DNA from: Beijerinckiaceae bacterium
Lineage (GTDB): Bacteria; Pseudomonadota; Alphaproteobacteria; Rhizobiales; Beijerinckiaceae
Length of the DNA: 64,000 nt
NCBI GenBank assembly: GCA_947370975.1
Contig: CANBNG010000001.1
Coordinates: 124,001 to 188,000 of the forward strand
Direction: 5' to 3'
Position 1 is the stretch's first letter. The number at the start of each line of letters is the position of its first letter. The notes beneath the pieces were generated by a model, which did not search any database, was not told the origin of the DNA, and saw nothing but the letters and a program-made list of their open reading frames with translations. Positions 51,311-60,010 of the stretch are shown here, one piece after another. The translations under genes and the position numbers were made by a program.

Positions 51311-51349
51311 GAAAAAAGGCCCGCACGACGCCATGCGCCGCGCGGGCCA
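51311..51349 (-). terminator. Intrinsic terminator downstream of ppiB
   Basis: On the minus strand GGCCCGCGCGGCGC... pairs with ...GTGCGGGCC, then TTTTTTC. It separates the cyclophilin genes from mpl. Confidence 0.88.
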
Positions 51350-51355
51350 TTACAC

Positions 51356-51811
51356 TCAGGAGATCGTGGCAGAAACGATCTTGTCGGGATCCTGCACGGG
51401 TTCACCGCGCTTCAGCTTGTCGACATTCTCCATGCCTTCGGTCACTTCACCCCAGACCGTGTATTGACGGTTGAGGAAGCCCGCGTCGGCGAAGCAGATG
51501 AAGAACTGCGAATTGGCCGAATCCGGGTTGGACGAGCGGGCCATCGAGCACACGCCGCGCGCATGATGCTGCCCGTTGAATTCCTGCTTCAGGTTCGGAT
51601 ATTTCGAACCGCCGGTGCCGGTGCCATGCGGGCAGCCGGTCTGGGCCATGAAGCCATCGATCACGCGATGGAAAATGATGCCGTCATAGAAGCCTTCGCC
51701 GACGAGCTTCTTGATGTGCTCGACGTGGTTGGGCGCAAGGTCGGGACGCATCTTGATGACGACGGGGCCCTGGGTCGTTTCGAGTGTCAAAGTATTGCCG
51801 GTCTCGGACAT
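51356..51811 (-). CDS. ppiB: Cytoplasmic cyclophilin peptidyl-prolyl isomerase
   Basis: The 151-aa cyclophilin has FYDGIIFHRVIDGFMAQTGCPHGTGTGGSKY (Arg and Phe of the active site), QFFICFADAGFLNRQYTVWGEV and the SMARSSNPDSANSQFF core. No signal peptide, so cytosolic; catalyses cis-trans proline isomerisation. It follows the related secreted gene by 110 bases and is probably its duplicate. Confidence 0.95.
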   Translation of the reverse strand: MSETGNTLTLETTQGPVVIKMRPDLAPNHVEHIKKLVGEGFYDGIIFHRVIDGFMAQTGCPHGTGTGGSKYPNLKQEFNGQHHARGVCSMARSSNPDSANSQFFICFADAGFLNRQYTVWGEVTEGMENVDKLKRGEPVQDPDKIVSATIS

Positions 51812-51921
51812 GAAAAGCTCCTAAAAATCAGTCAGTGGGCTGCAATAGCCGAAGAGGCGACAGGCGTAAACCTGCGCAGCCGCGCAAGCGGCCACGCGAT
51901 CGGCGCCTTGACGCCAAAGTC

Positions 51922-52458
51922 TCAGCTCGCGTCGGCGAGACTGACCTTGATCATCTTGTCGGGATTTGTCGGCGGCTCGCCGCGCTTGATCTTGTCGACA
52001 AACTCCATGCCCGACACCACTTCGCCAAAGACCGTATATTGGCCGTTCAGGAAGGGCGCTTCCTTGAAGCAGATGAAGAATTGCGAATTGGCGGAATTGG
52101 GCGATTGCGAGCGCGCCATGCCGAGCGTTCCGCGCTTGAAGGGCGTCGGGGTGAATTCAGCCGGAATGTTGGGGAGCTTGGAGCCGCCCATGCCGGTGCC
52201 CGTCGGGTCGCCAGTCTGGGCCATGAAGCCCTCGATCACGCGATGGAAGACAATGCCGTCATAAAAGCCGGCCTTGGCCAGCTCCTTGATCTGCGCGACA
52301 TGTTTGGGCGCAAGATCGGGACGCAGGCGAACGACGACGCGCCCGTCCTTGAGGTCGATATAGAGCGTGTCCTTGGCATCGGCTTGCGCAAAGGCACTGC
52401 CCGCGGCGGCGGCGGCCAGCGGCAGGCCGATCAGGACGGAACGGCGATCAATCGTCAT
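51922..52458 (-). CDS. ppiA: Exported cyclophilin peptidyl-prolyl isomerase
   Basis: This 178-aa cyclophilin starts with a signal peptide (TIDRRSVLIGLPLAAAAAGSAFAQ), whose twin Arg suggests Tat as well as Sec export, cleaved after about residue 25. Active-site residues are in FHRVIEGFMAQTGDP, QFFICFKEAPFLNGQYTVFGEV. The periplasmic form acts on envelope protein folding. ATG 52458 has GGAG upstream; the four-residue extension is unsupported. CoaD lies 14 bases upstream, likely one operon. Confidence 0.93.
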   Translation of the reverse strand: MTIDRRSVLIGLPLAAAAAGSAFAQADAKDTLYIDLKDGRVVVRLRPDLAPKHVAQIKELAKAGFYDGIVFHRVIEGFMAQTGDPTGTGMGGSKLPNIPAEFTPTPFKRGTLGMARSQSPNSANSQFFICFKEAPFLNGQYTVFGEVVSGMEFVDKIKRGEPPTNPDKMIKVSLADAS

Positions 52459-52472
52459 CGATAACTCCACTA

Positions 52473-52958
52473 TCAGGCTGGAAACTTCATCCGCAATGCG
52501 GCTGCGACCTCAACCGGCACAAAGGCCGAGACGTCGCCGCGCAAGGCTGCGATCTGGCGAACAAGCGTGGCCGTGATATGGCGCACCGCCGGGCTCGCGG
52601 GAAGAAAGATGGTCTGGACGCCGGGCGCCAATGTGGCATTCATCCCGGCCATCTGCATTTCATAGTCAAAATCAGTGCCGTCGCGAAGCCCGCGCAGGAT
52701 GACTCCCGCACCCGCCTTGCGCGCGGCCTCCACCGCCAGCCCGTCGAAGGTCACGACCTCGATCGTAACGGCCAGCTCTGTCAGCGCCGCACGGATCAAA
52801 ACCTCGCGCTCGGCGGCTGAAAACAGCGGAATCTTCCCCGGATGCGTGCCGATGCCGATGACAATCTTGTCGCAAAGGCTCGCACCCGCGCGCAAGACAT
52901 CGACATGGCCGTTGGTCAGCGGGTCGAAAGAGCCCGTGTAAAAGCCGATGCGCGACAT
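52473..52958 (-). CDS. coaD: CoaD, phosphopantetheine adenylyltransferase
   Basis: This 161-aa nucleotidyltransferase has the TGSFDPLTNGHVDVL motif (T/HxGH signature, residues about 8-22), ILRGLRDGTDFDYEMQMAGMN (substrate-binding) and FLPASPAVRHITATLVRQIA (ISSTxVR-like loop). It forms dephospho-CoA, the penultimate CoA step. ATG 52958 begins the conserved sequence; the long frame upstream to 53081 overlaps gyrA and is not used. Gene order gyrA-coaD-ppi is common in this order. Confidence 0.97.
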   Translation of the reverse strand: MSRIGFYTGSFDPLTNGHVDVLRAGASLCDKIVIGIGTHPGKIPLFSAAEREVLIRAALTELAVTIEVVTFDGLAVEAARKAGAGVILRGLRDGTDFDYEMQMAGMNATLAPGVQTIFLPASPAVRHITATLVRQIAALRGDVSAFVPVEVAAALRMKFPA

Positions 52959-52986
52959 GTTCCGCCCTGCCCTTCGAGCACCCGCC

Positions 52987-55752
52987 TCATTCCTGAGCGG
53001 GCGCGCCCTCTTCGGTCTCGCCAGCGTCGCCGTCAACGGTCGCAGCCTCATCCTCGCCGATGCGCTCGACCGAGACAACACGCTCGTCGGCAGCCGTCTT
53101 GAAGACGATCACGCCCTGCGTATTGCGCCCGGCAACCCGGATACCCTCGACCGGGCAACGGATAAGCTGACCGCCGTTGGTTACCAGCATGATGCCGTCG
53201 GAATGGCCAACCGGGAAGGAGGCCACCAGATCGCCATTGCGCGGCGTAACCGCCATGGCGGTGATGCCTTTGCCGCCACGCCCCGTGACACGATATTCGT
53301 AGGACGAGGTGCGCTTGCCGTAACCATTGGCGGTGATGGTGAGGATGACTTCCTCATTCACCGACAATTCGACATAGCGATCCTGCGAAAGCTGGGCAGC
53401 ATCGACGCCCTCTTCCACATCAACGGCTTCAACGGTCTCGACGCCTTCTTCAGCGCCGGCTTCCCCGTTGAGGGCGCGGCGCATCTTGAGATAGGTCACG
53501 CGCTCGCCCGGCGTTGCATCGACATGATGCAGGATGGCCAGCGAGATAACGGTATCGGACTGCGCCAGATTGATGCCGCGCACGCCCATGGAATCGCGGC
53601 CCTTGAAGACGCGCACGTCCCCGACCTGGAAGCGAATGCACTGGCCGCGCGATGTCGTAAGCAGAACGTCGTTCTGATCCGAGCAGATCTGCACGTCGAC
53701 AATGCCCTCGCCCTCATCGAGCTTCATGGCAATCTTGCCGGCGCGGTTCACCTGCGCGAAATCCGACAGCTTGTTGCGACGAACCGTGCCGCGTGTCGTT
53801 GCAAACATCACGTCGAGATCGGCCCAGACGCTCTCGTCCTCGGGCAGCGGCATGATGGTGGTGATGCGTTCGCCCTGTTCGAGCGGCAGCATGTTGACGA
53901 GCGCCTTGCCGCGCGCCGTCGGCGCAGCCAAAGGCAGACGCCAGACCTTTTCCTTGTAGACCTGGCCCTTCGAAGAGAAGAACAGCACAGGCTGATGGGT
54001 GCTGGCGACAAACAGCCGCGCCACGAAATCCTCGTCGCGCGTCTGCATGCCCGAGCGGCCCTTGCCGCCACGACGCTGCGCGCGATAGGTCGAAAGCGGC
54101 ACGCGCTTGATGTAGCCGGCATGCGACACGGTCACGACCATGTCTTCGCGCTGGATCAGATCTTCATCGTCCATGTCGCCATCGGCTTCGCCGAGAATTG
54201 TGCGGCGCGGCGACGCAAAGGCCTCGCGCACAGCGACAAGCTCGTCACGGATGATCTCGAACACGCGCACGCGCGAGCGCAGGATATCGAGATAATCGGC
54301 GATCTCAACCGACAGCTTGTTGAGGTTTTCCGCGATTTCATCGCGACCAAGCGCCGTCAGGCGTTGCAGGCGCAAATCGAGAATGGCGCGCGCCTGCGCT
54401 TCGGAGAGACGGTAGGAACCATCCTCGTTCAGCTTGTGGCGCGGATCAGCAATCAGCGCGATCAGGGGCGCCATGTCACGCGCCGGCCAGTCACGCGCCA
54501 TCAGCGATTCACGCGCCGTGGCAGCGTCGGGCGAGGTGCGGATAAGGCGAATGACCTCGTCGATATTGGCGACAGCAATGGCGAGACCGACCTGCGTATG
54601 GGCCGTGTCGCGCGCCTTGTTGAGCATGTATTTCGTGCGCCGCGTCACGACCTCCTCGCGGAAATCGATGAAGGCGACGAGGAAGTCGCGCAGATTGAGC
54701 ATCTGCGGGCGACCGCCATTGAGCGCGATCATGTTGCAGCCGAAGGTCGACTGCAAAGCCGTATAGCGCCAGAGCTGGTTGAGCACGATATCGGCAACGG
54801 CGTCGCGCTTGATCTCGATGACGATGCGCATGCCGTCGCGATCGGATTCATCGCGCAGGTCAGAAATGCCCTCGACGCGCTTGTCGCGCACGAGTTCGGC
54901 GATCTTCTCGATCAGGGTCGACTTGTTCACCTGATAGGGAATTTCGGTGACGATGATCGCCTCGCGATCCTTGCGGACCTGCTCGAAGGCGACCTTGGCG
55001 CGCATCAGCACGGAGCCACGCCCCGTGGCGTAAGCCGAACGAATACCGCCGCGCCCGAGGATCGACCCGCCGGTGGGGAAATCGGGCCCCGGGATGATCT
55101 GCGTCAGTTCCTCGATCGAAATCTCGGGCCGCTCCATCATGGCAAGCACGCCGTCGATCACTTCCCCAAGGTTATGGGGCGGAATGTTGGTGGCCATGCC
55201 GACAGCGATGCCGCCCGCGCCATTGCAGAGAAGGTTCGGATAACGCGCCGGCAAGACGTCAGGCTCGGATTCCTTACCGTCGTAATTGTCGTGGAAATTG
55301 ACCGTGTCCTGCTCGATGTCCTGGAGCAGCGGCATGGCGGCCTTGGCGAGGCGCGATTCCGTGTAGCGCATCGCTGCGGCCGGATCGCCATCGACAGAAC
55401 CGAAATTGCCCTGGCCATCGACCAGCGGCACGCGCAGCGAGAAGGGCTGCGCCATGCGCACAAGCGCGTCGTAAATCGCGCTGTCGCCATGCGGGTGATA
55501 TTTACCCATGACGTCGCCGACGATGCGCGCGGATTTGACGTAGGACTTGTCCGGCGTATGGCCGTTCTCATACATCGAATACAGGATGCGCCGGTGCACG
55601 GGCTTGAGGCCGTCACGCACGTCGGGCAGCGCACGGCTCACGATCACGCTCATCGCGTAATCGAGATAGCTGCGCTTCATCTCGTCGGTGATGGAAACGG
55701 GGCGGATATCCGAGCCGGTCGGCACGGCGGAATTGTCTTTTTCGTCGGCCAA
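52987..55752 (-). CDS. gyrA: GyrA, DNA gyrase subunit A
   Basis: This 921-aa type II topoisomerase subunit has DIRPVSITDEMKRSYLDYAMSVIVSRALPDVRDGLKPVHRR at the N-terminus (residues about 15-55). The quinolone-resistance region GDSAIYD (residues 89-95) has the sensitive-type Ser and Asp. AAMRYTESRL has the catalytic Tyr, and six C-terminal beta-pinwheel blades have a GyrA-box-like RRGGKG motif. The start is a TTG at 55752: AGGAAG lies 8 bases upstream, and ADEKDN starts the usual N-terminus. The frame upstream to 55845 is low-support. C-terminus is acidic (EDEAATVDGDAGETEEGA). About 200 bases upstream separate it from the ssb terminator. Confidence 0.96.
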   Translation of the reverse strand: MADEKDNSAVPTGSDIRPVSITDEMKRSYLDYAMSVIVSRALPDVRDGLKPVHRRILYSMYENGHTPDKSYVKSARIVGDVMGKYHPHGDSAIYDALVRMAQPFSLRVPLVDGQGNFGSVDGDPAAAMRYTESRLAKAAMPLLQDIEQDTVNFHDNYDGKESEPDVLPARYPNLLCNGAGGIAVGMATNIPPHNLGEVIDGVLAMMERPEISIEELTQIIPGPDFPTGGSILGRGGIRSAYATGRGSVLMRAKVAFEQVRKDREAIIVTEIPYQVNKSTLIEKIAELVRDKRVEGISDLRDESDRDGMRIVIEIKRDAVADIVLNQLWRYTALQSTFGCNMIALNGGRPQMLNLRDFLVAFIDFREEVVTRRTKYMLNKARDTAHTQVGLAIAVANIDEVIRLIRTSPDAATARESLMARDWPARDMAPLIALIADPRHKLNEDGSYRLSEAQARAILDLRLQRLTALGRDEIAENLNKLSVEIADYLDILRSRVRVFEIIRDELVAVREAFASPRRTILGEADGDMDDEDLIQREDMVVTVSHAGYIKRVPLSTYRAQRRGGKGRSGMQTRDEDFVARLFVASTHQPVLFFSSKGQVYKEKVWRLPLAAPTARGKALVNMLPLEQGERITTIMPLPEDESVWADLDVMFATTRGTVRRNKLSDFAQVNRAGKIAMKLDEGEGIVDVQICSDQNDVLLTTSRGQCIRFQVGDVRVFKGRDSMGVRGINLAQSDTVISLAILHHVDATPGERVTYLKMRRALNGEAGAEEGVETVEAVDVEEGVDAAQLSQDRYVELSVNEEVILTITANGYGKRTSSYEYRVTGRGGKGITAMAVTPRNGDLVASFPVGHSDGIMLVTNGGQLIRCPVEGIRVAGRNTQGVIVFKTAADERVVSVERIGEDEAATVDGDAGETEEGAPAQE

Positions 55753-55954
55753 AAGAGGCACTTCCTGATGTTTCGCGAACTGTGTTTCCTTGTAAACGAT
55801 TCCCCCGCCAAAAGCCAGCGCCGCCGCCCTCGGAGGGCCCGCCAAACTGGTTTGGAATCAGCATGTTAAAGCCAAGCCCTCAGCACAGCTCGAAAACCGC
55901 TGCGATTGCAGGCTCAGATGAGCCCGCCATTCGGGCGGCAAAGGGCGCGCGCAA

Positions 55955-55990
55955 CAAAAAAAGGGCGCCGCGGCTTTCGCCCGGCGCCCT
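55955..55990 (-). terminator. Intrinsic terminator of ssb
   Basis: On the minus strand AGGGCGCC pairs with GGCGCCCT around a GC-rich loop, then TTTTTTTGTTG. It lies 29 bases after the ssb stop, before gyrA. Confidence 0.9.
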
Positions 55991-56018
55991 GTTCAACCGG
56001 CTGTGCCGGCAGGTGTGA

Positions 56019-56531
56019 CTAGAACGGAATATCGTCGTCGATAGCCTGCGAGGTGCGGCCACCGCCCCCGCCCGCGGGCGCCGGACGCGTTTCAGAGGGT
56101 GCAGAACGCGCAAAGCTCTGGCGCTCGCCGCCGCCAGCAAAGCTGCCACGATCTTCGCCGCCGCCTTCACGACCACCGCCACGGCTGTCGAGAAGCGTCA
56201 GCTCGCCGCGATAGCGCTGCAGCACGACTTCCGTCGACTTGCGCTGGTTGCCGTCCTTGTCCGTATATTCGCGGGTCTGGAGCTGGCCTTCGAGATAGAC
56301 CTTCGAGCCCTTCTTCAAATATTGCTCGGCAATCTTGCCGAGCGGCTCGTTGAAGATGACCACATTGTGCCACTCGACCTTTTCCTTGCGCTCGCCGCTG
56401 GCCTTGTCGCGCCAGGATTCGGTCGTGGCGACCGAGAAATTGACGACGGAATCGCCAGAATTCATGCGCCGCACTTCGGGGTCGCGGCCCAGATTGCCGA
56501 TGAGAATGACCTTGTTGACGCTGCCCGACAT
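56019..56531 (-). CDS. ssb: SSB, single-strand DNA-binding protein
   Basis: The 170-aa product has an N-terminal OB fold (MSGSVNKVILIGNLGRDPEVRRM, VVNFSVATTESWRD, VEWHNVVIFNEPLGKIAEQYLKKGSKVYLEGQLQTREY), a Gly/Arg/Ser-rich linker, and the conserved acidic tip DDDIPF that recruits partners. ATG 56531 has AGGAG eight bases upstream. It diverges from uvrA across 428 bases containing a LexA box at 56696-56710, as in other bacteria where ssb and uvrA are SOS-linked. Confidence 0.97.
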   Translation of the reverse strand: MSGSVNKVILIGNLGRDPEVRRMNSGDSVVNFSVATTESWRDKASGERKEKVEWHNVVIFNEPLGKIAEQYLKKGSKVYLEGQLQTREYTDKDGNQRKSTEVVLQRYRGELTLLDSRGGGREGGGEDRGSFAGGGERQSFARSAPSETRPAPAGGGGGRTSQAIDDDIPF

Positions 56532-56695
56532 ATGGCTCTCCTGAAAACCCAAGCGCGACCGGGCCCTGCCCCGCCGCCGCAATCCATTGGCATCCACCCT
56601 AAACGTCTGAAACGCGCATTGCGCCCCTCAGCTCCCGACGATCTTCTTCTGTCCACAGAAGCCGCTTGATCCAGATCAGGATGGACTCTTCATTT

Positions 56696-56710
56696 GTTCT
56701 CTCTATGTTC
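56696..56710. promoter_or_regulatory. LexA (SOS) box between ssb and uvrA
   Basis: GTTC at 56696-56699, seven bases, GTTC at 56707-56710, followed by CTAAC. This is the direct-repeat alphaproteobacterial LexA operator. It lies in the 428-base divergent gap, 165 bases from ssb and 249 from uvrA, so may serve either or both. Nothing else is recognised in the gap except low-support open frames. Confidence 0.8.
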
Positions 56711-56959
56711 CTAACAGACACCGGCGGCCTTCGCAAGACGGCTGAAACTGGCCTGTCCGCGCCCCGTGACGATATGCACAGGCTCCAATCGGAGCGTCCG
56801 CCATCGCAATTCCCGCCGCGAAGAGCTATTTCAGGCGCTCCAAGGCCGCAAATTCCGCTCTCCGGCTGCGCTTGCGCGCAAACCGGCACGCGGCCTGTAC
56901 CGTATGAAGTTCGAGCAAAGCGCCGCCGCGACCCGGGCGCAGACTGAAGCAGAGAGATC

Positions 56960-59926
56960 ATGGCCCGTAGCCCGAAGACCAAAACCGACGCCGTCCGCTC
57001 CGCCGATGCCCTGTTCAAGGATGTGCGCGAAGGCAAGGTGATTTCCGTGCGTGGCGCACGCGAGCACAATCTCAAGAATGTCGACCTGGTCATTCCGCGC
57101 GACAAGCTTGTGGTCTTCACCGGCCTTTCAGGTTCGGGCAAATCCTCGCTCGCCTTCGACACGATCTATGCGGAGGGCCAGCGTCGCTACGTCGAGTCGC
57201 TGTCTGCCTATGCGCGGCAGTTTCTGGAAATGATGCAGAAGCCCGATGTCGACCAGATCGACGGGCTCTCGCCCGCGATCTCCATCGAGCAGAAGACAAC
57301 CTCGAAAAATCCACGCTCGACGGTTGGCACTGTGACCGAAATTCACGATTACATGCGCCTGCTCTGGGCGCGTGTCGGCATTCCCTATTCGCCCGCCACC
57401 GGCCTGCCGATTGAAAGCCAGACCGTCAGCCAGATGGTTGATCGCATTCTCGCGCTGCCGGAAAAGACACGCCTCTATCTGCTGGCGCCCGCCATTCGCG
57501 GCCGCAAGGGCGAGTACCGCAAGGAAATCGCCGAATATATGAAGCGCGGTTTTCAGCGCCTGAAAATAGACGGCGAATATTACGAGATCGGCGATGCGCC
57601 GGTGCTCGACAAGAAGTTGAAACACGACATTGATGTCGTCGTGGACCGCATTGTCGTGCGCGGAGATATCGCCGCCCGTCTGGCAGATTCCATCGAAACC
57701 GCGCTCGAGCTTGCCGATGGCATTGCGCTTGCCGAATTCGTCGACGAAAAGGAAAAAGGCGCGCCCAAGCGCATCACCTTCTCCTCGAAATTTGCGTGTC
57801 CCGTTTCGGGCTTCACCATTGCGGAAATCGAGCCGCGCCTGTTCTCGTTCAACAATCCCTTCGGCGCCTGCCCGACCTGTTCGGGGCTTGGCTCTGAACA
57901 GCGCGTCGATGCCGAACTCGTCGTGCCCGATCCCGCTGTCACGCTGCGCAAGGGCGCAATTGCGCCCTGGGCAAAATCAACGTCGCCCTATTATTCGCAG
58001 ACGCTGGAGTCGCTTGGCCGTCATTACAAATTCCGGCTCGACGCGCCTTTTGAAAAATTGCCGCAAAAGGCGCAGGACGCGATCCTGTTCGGCTCGGGCG
58101 ACGAGAAGATCAAATTCTCCTACGACGACGGCCTGCGCGCCTATGATGTATCCAAGCCCTTCGAGGGCGTGGTGCGCAATCTCGAACGTCGCTATCTCGA
58201 AACAGAGAGCGAATGGGCGCGTGAGGAAATCTCGCGTTTCATGAGCGCCACGCCCTGCGCGGCCTGCTCGGGCTATCGGCTGAAGCCGGAGGCGCTGGCG
58301 GTTCGCATCGGCGACAAGCATATCGGCCATGCGTCTGAAATGTCGGTGCGCGAAGCGGCGCAATGGTTCGCCGCCATGCCCAATGTGCTCGATGCCAAGC
58401 GCAATGAAATCGCCGGGCGCATCTTGAAGGAAATCCGCGACCGGCTGAATTTTCTTGTCGATGTCGGCCTCGACTATCTAACCCTGGCGCGTGCCTCTGG
58501 CACGTTGTCGGGCGGCGAGAGCCAGCGCATTCGTCTGGCCTCGCAGATCGGCTCGGGCCTGACCGGCGTTCTCTACGTGCTGGACGAACCCTCGATCGGC
58601 CTGCACCAGCGCGACAATGCGCGCCTGCTTGATACATTGCGTCGCCTGCGCGATCTCGGAAACACCGTGATCGTTGTCGAGCATGACGAGGATGCGATCC
58701 TCACCGCAGATTATGTGGTCGATGTGGGTCCGGGCGCGGGCATTCATGGCGGCCAGATCGTGTCGGAGGGGACGCCTGCCCAGATCATGGCCGATCCCAA
58801 TTCGCTGACCGGCGATTATCTCACCGGGCGCAAATCGGTGGATGTGCCGCGTGCGCGGCGCAAGCCCCAGCCCGCGCGCAAACTCAAGCTCACGGGCGCG
58901 CGCGGCAACAATCTGAAAAACGTCAGCGCGGAAATCCCGCTCGGGCTTTTCACCTGCATCACCGGCGTATCTGGCGGCGGCAAGTCGACGCTTGTCATCG
59001 ATACGCTCTACAAGGCGGTCGCGCGCAAGCTCAATGGGGCGCTCGAACATGCGGCCCCCTTCGACAAGCTTGAAGGGCTCGAGCATCTCGACAAGGTGAT
59101 CGATATCGATCAATCGCCCATCGGTCGCACGCCGCGCTCCAACCCAGCGACCTACACCGGCGCGTTCACGCCGATCCGCGAATGGTTTGCGGGCCTGCCC
59201 GAAGCCAAGGCGCGCGGCTATGCGCCGGGCCGCTTCTCCTTCAACGTCAAGGGCGGACGCTGCGAGGCCTGTCAGGGCGATGGCGTCATCAAGATCGAGA
59301 TGCACTTCCTGCCCGACGTCTATGTCACCTGCGATATCTGCAAGGGCAAGCGCTACGACCGCGAAACGCTGGAAGTGAAATATCGCGACAAGTCGATTGC
59401 CGATGTGCTCGACATGACGGTCGAGGAAGCGGGCTCGCTGTTCAAGGCGGTGCCCTCCATTCGCGACAAGATGGAAACGCTCAAGCGCGTCGGCCTTGGC
59501 TATGTGAAGGTTGGCCAGCAGGCGACGACGCTCTCGGGCGGCGAGGCGCAGCGGGTGAAATTGTCGAAGGAATTGTCACGCCGCTCGACCGGCCGCACGC
59601 TCTATATTCTCGATGAGCCGACAACGGGCCTGCATTTCCACGACGTGAAGAAACTGCTCGAAGTGCTGCATGAACTTGTCGATCAGGGCAACAGCGTGGT
59701 CGTCATCGAGCATAATCTCGAGGTCATCAAGACTGCGGACTGGGTGCTCGATCTTGGCCCCGAGGGCGGCGATGGCGGCGGCGAGATCGTGGCCCAAGGC
59801 ACGCCTGAGGACATCATCCGCGAGAAGCGCAGCCACACCGGCACCTTCCTGAAAGAGGTACTCGCGCGCCGGCCGCTGGCGGTGGAAAAGCCCGCGCCCA
59901 AGGCGAAGAAACAGGCGGCGGAATAA
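56960..59926 (+). CDS. uvrA: UvrA, excinuclease ABC subunit A
   Basis: The 988-aa product has two ABC ATPase modules: Walker A FTGLSGSGKSS near residue 53-63 and GVSGGGKST near 672-680, signatures LSGGESQRIRLASQ and LSGGEAQRVKLSKELS, and zinc fingers (CPTCSGLG region and CEACQGDGV ... CDICKGKRY). It recognises bulky DNA lesions in nucleotide excision repair. ATG 56960 is preceded by AGAGATC. A LexA box lies upstream. The N-terminal leader (MARSPKTKTDAVRSADALFKD) is longer than in E. coli. Confidence 0.97.
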   Translation: MARSPKTKTDAVRSADALFKDVREGKVISVRGAREHNLKNVDLVIPRDKLVVFTGLSGSGKSSLAFDTIYAEGQRRYVESLSAYARQFLEMMQKPDVDQIDGLSPAISIEQKTTSKNPRSTVGTVTEIHDYMRLLWARVGIPYSPATGLPIESQTVSQMVDRILALPEKTRLYLLAPAIRGRKGEYRKEIAEYMKRGFQRLKIDGEYYEIGDAPVLDKKLKHDIDVVVDRIVVRGDIAARLADSIETALELADGIALAEFVDEKEKGAPKRITFSSKFACPVSGFTIAEIEPRLFSFNNPFGACPTCSGLGSEQRVDAELVVPDPAVTLRKGAIAPWAKSTSPYYSQTLESLGRHYKFRLDAPFEKLPQKAQDAILFGSGDEKIKFSYDDGLRAYDVSKPFEGVVRNLERRYLETESEWAREEISRFMSATPCAACSGYRLKPEALAVRIGDKHIGHASEMSVREAAQWFAAMPNVLDAKRNEIAGRILKEIRDRLNFLVDVGLDYLTLARASGTLSGGESQRIRLASQIGSGLTGVLYVLDEPSIGLHQRDNARLLDTLRRLRDLGNTVIVVEHDEDAILTADYVVDVGPGAGIHGGQIVSEGTPAQIMADPNSLTGDYLTGRKSVDVPRARRKPQPARKLKLTGARGNNLKNVSAEIPLGLFTCITGVSGGGKSTLVIDTLYKAVARKLNGALEHAAPFDKLEGLEHLDKVIDIDQSPIGRTPRSNPATYTGAFTPIREWFAGLPEAKARGYAPGRFSFNVKGGRCEACQGDGVIKIEMHFLPDVYVTCDICKGKRYDRETLEVKYRDKSIADVLDMTVEEAGSLFKAVPSIRDKMETLKRVGLGYVKVGQQATTLSGGEAQRVKLSKELSRRSTGRTLYILDEPTTGLHFHDVKKLLEVLHELVDQGNSVVVIEHNLEVIKTADWVLDLGPEGGDGGGEIVAQGTPEDIIREKRSHTGTFLKEVLARRPLAVEKPAPKAKKQAAE

Positions 59927-59942
59927 TCGGCCTTTCAATGCA

Positions 59943-59983
59943 AAAGCGGCGAAGCCATCCCGTCAGGATCGCTTCGCCGCTTT
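59943..59983. terminator. Bidirectional terminator between uvrA and prfB
   Basis: A 13-base stem, AAAGCGGCGAAGC with GCTTCGCCGCTTT, loops over 15 bases. It lies between convergent genes; U and A runs on either side are short. Confidence 0.78.
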
Positions 59984-60010
59984 CAAGCTTCGTGCAAGGA
60001 CGAGGCAGAC

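Noticed and set aside
52948..55869. A 973-codon plus-strand open frame antisense to gyrA
   Set aside because: It mirrors gyrA codon structure in a GC-rich genome; the translation is Arg/His/Ala-rich with no family likeness and gyrA is certain.
56599..57162. A 187-codon minus-strand frame across the ssb-uvrA gap
   Set aside because: Runs deep into the start of uvrA, has no RBS support or recognisable domain, and overlaps the LexA box region.
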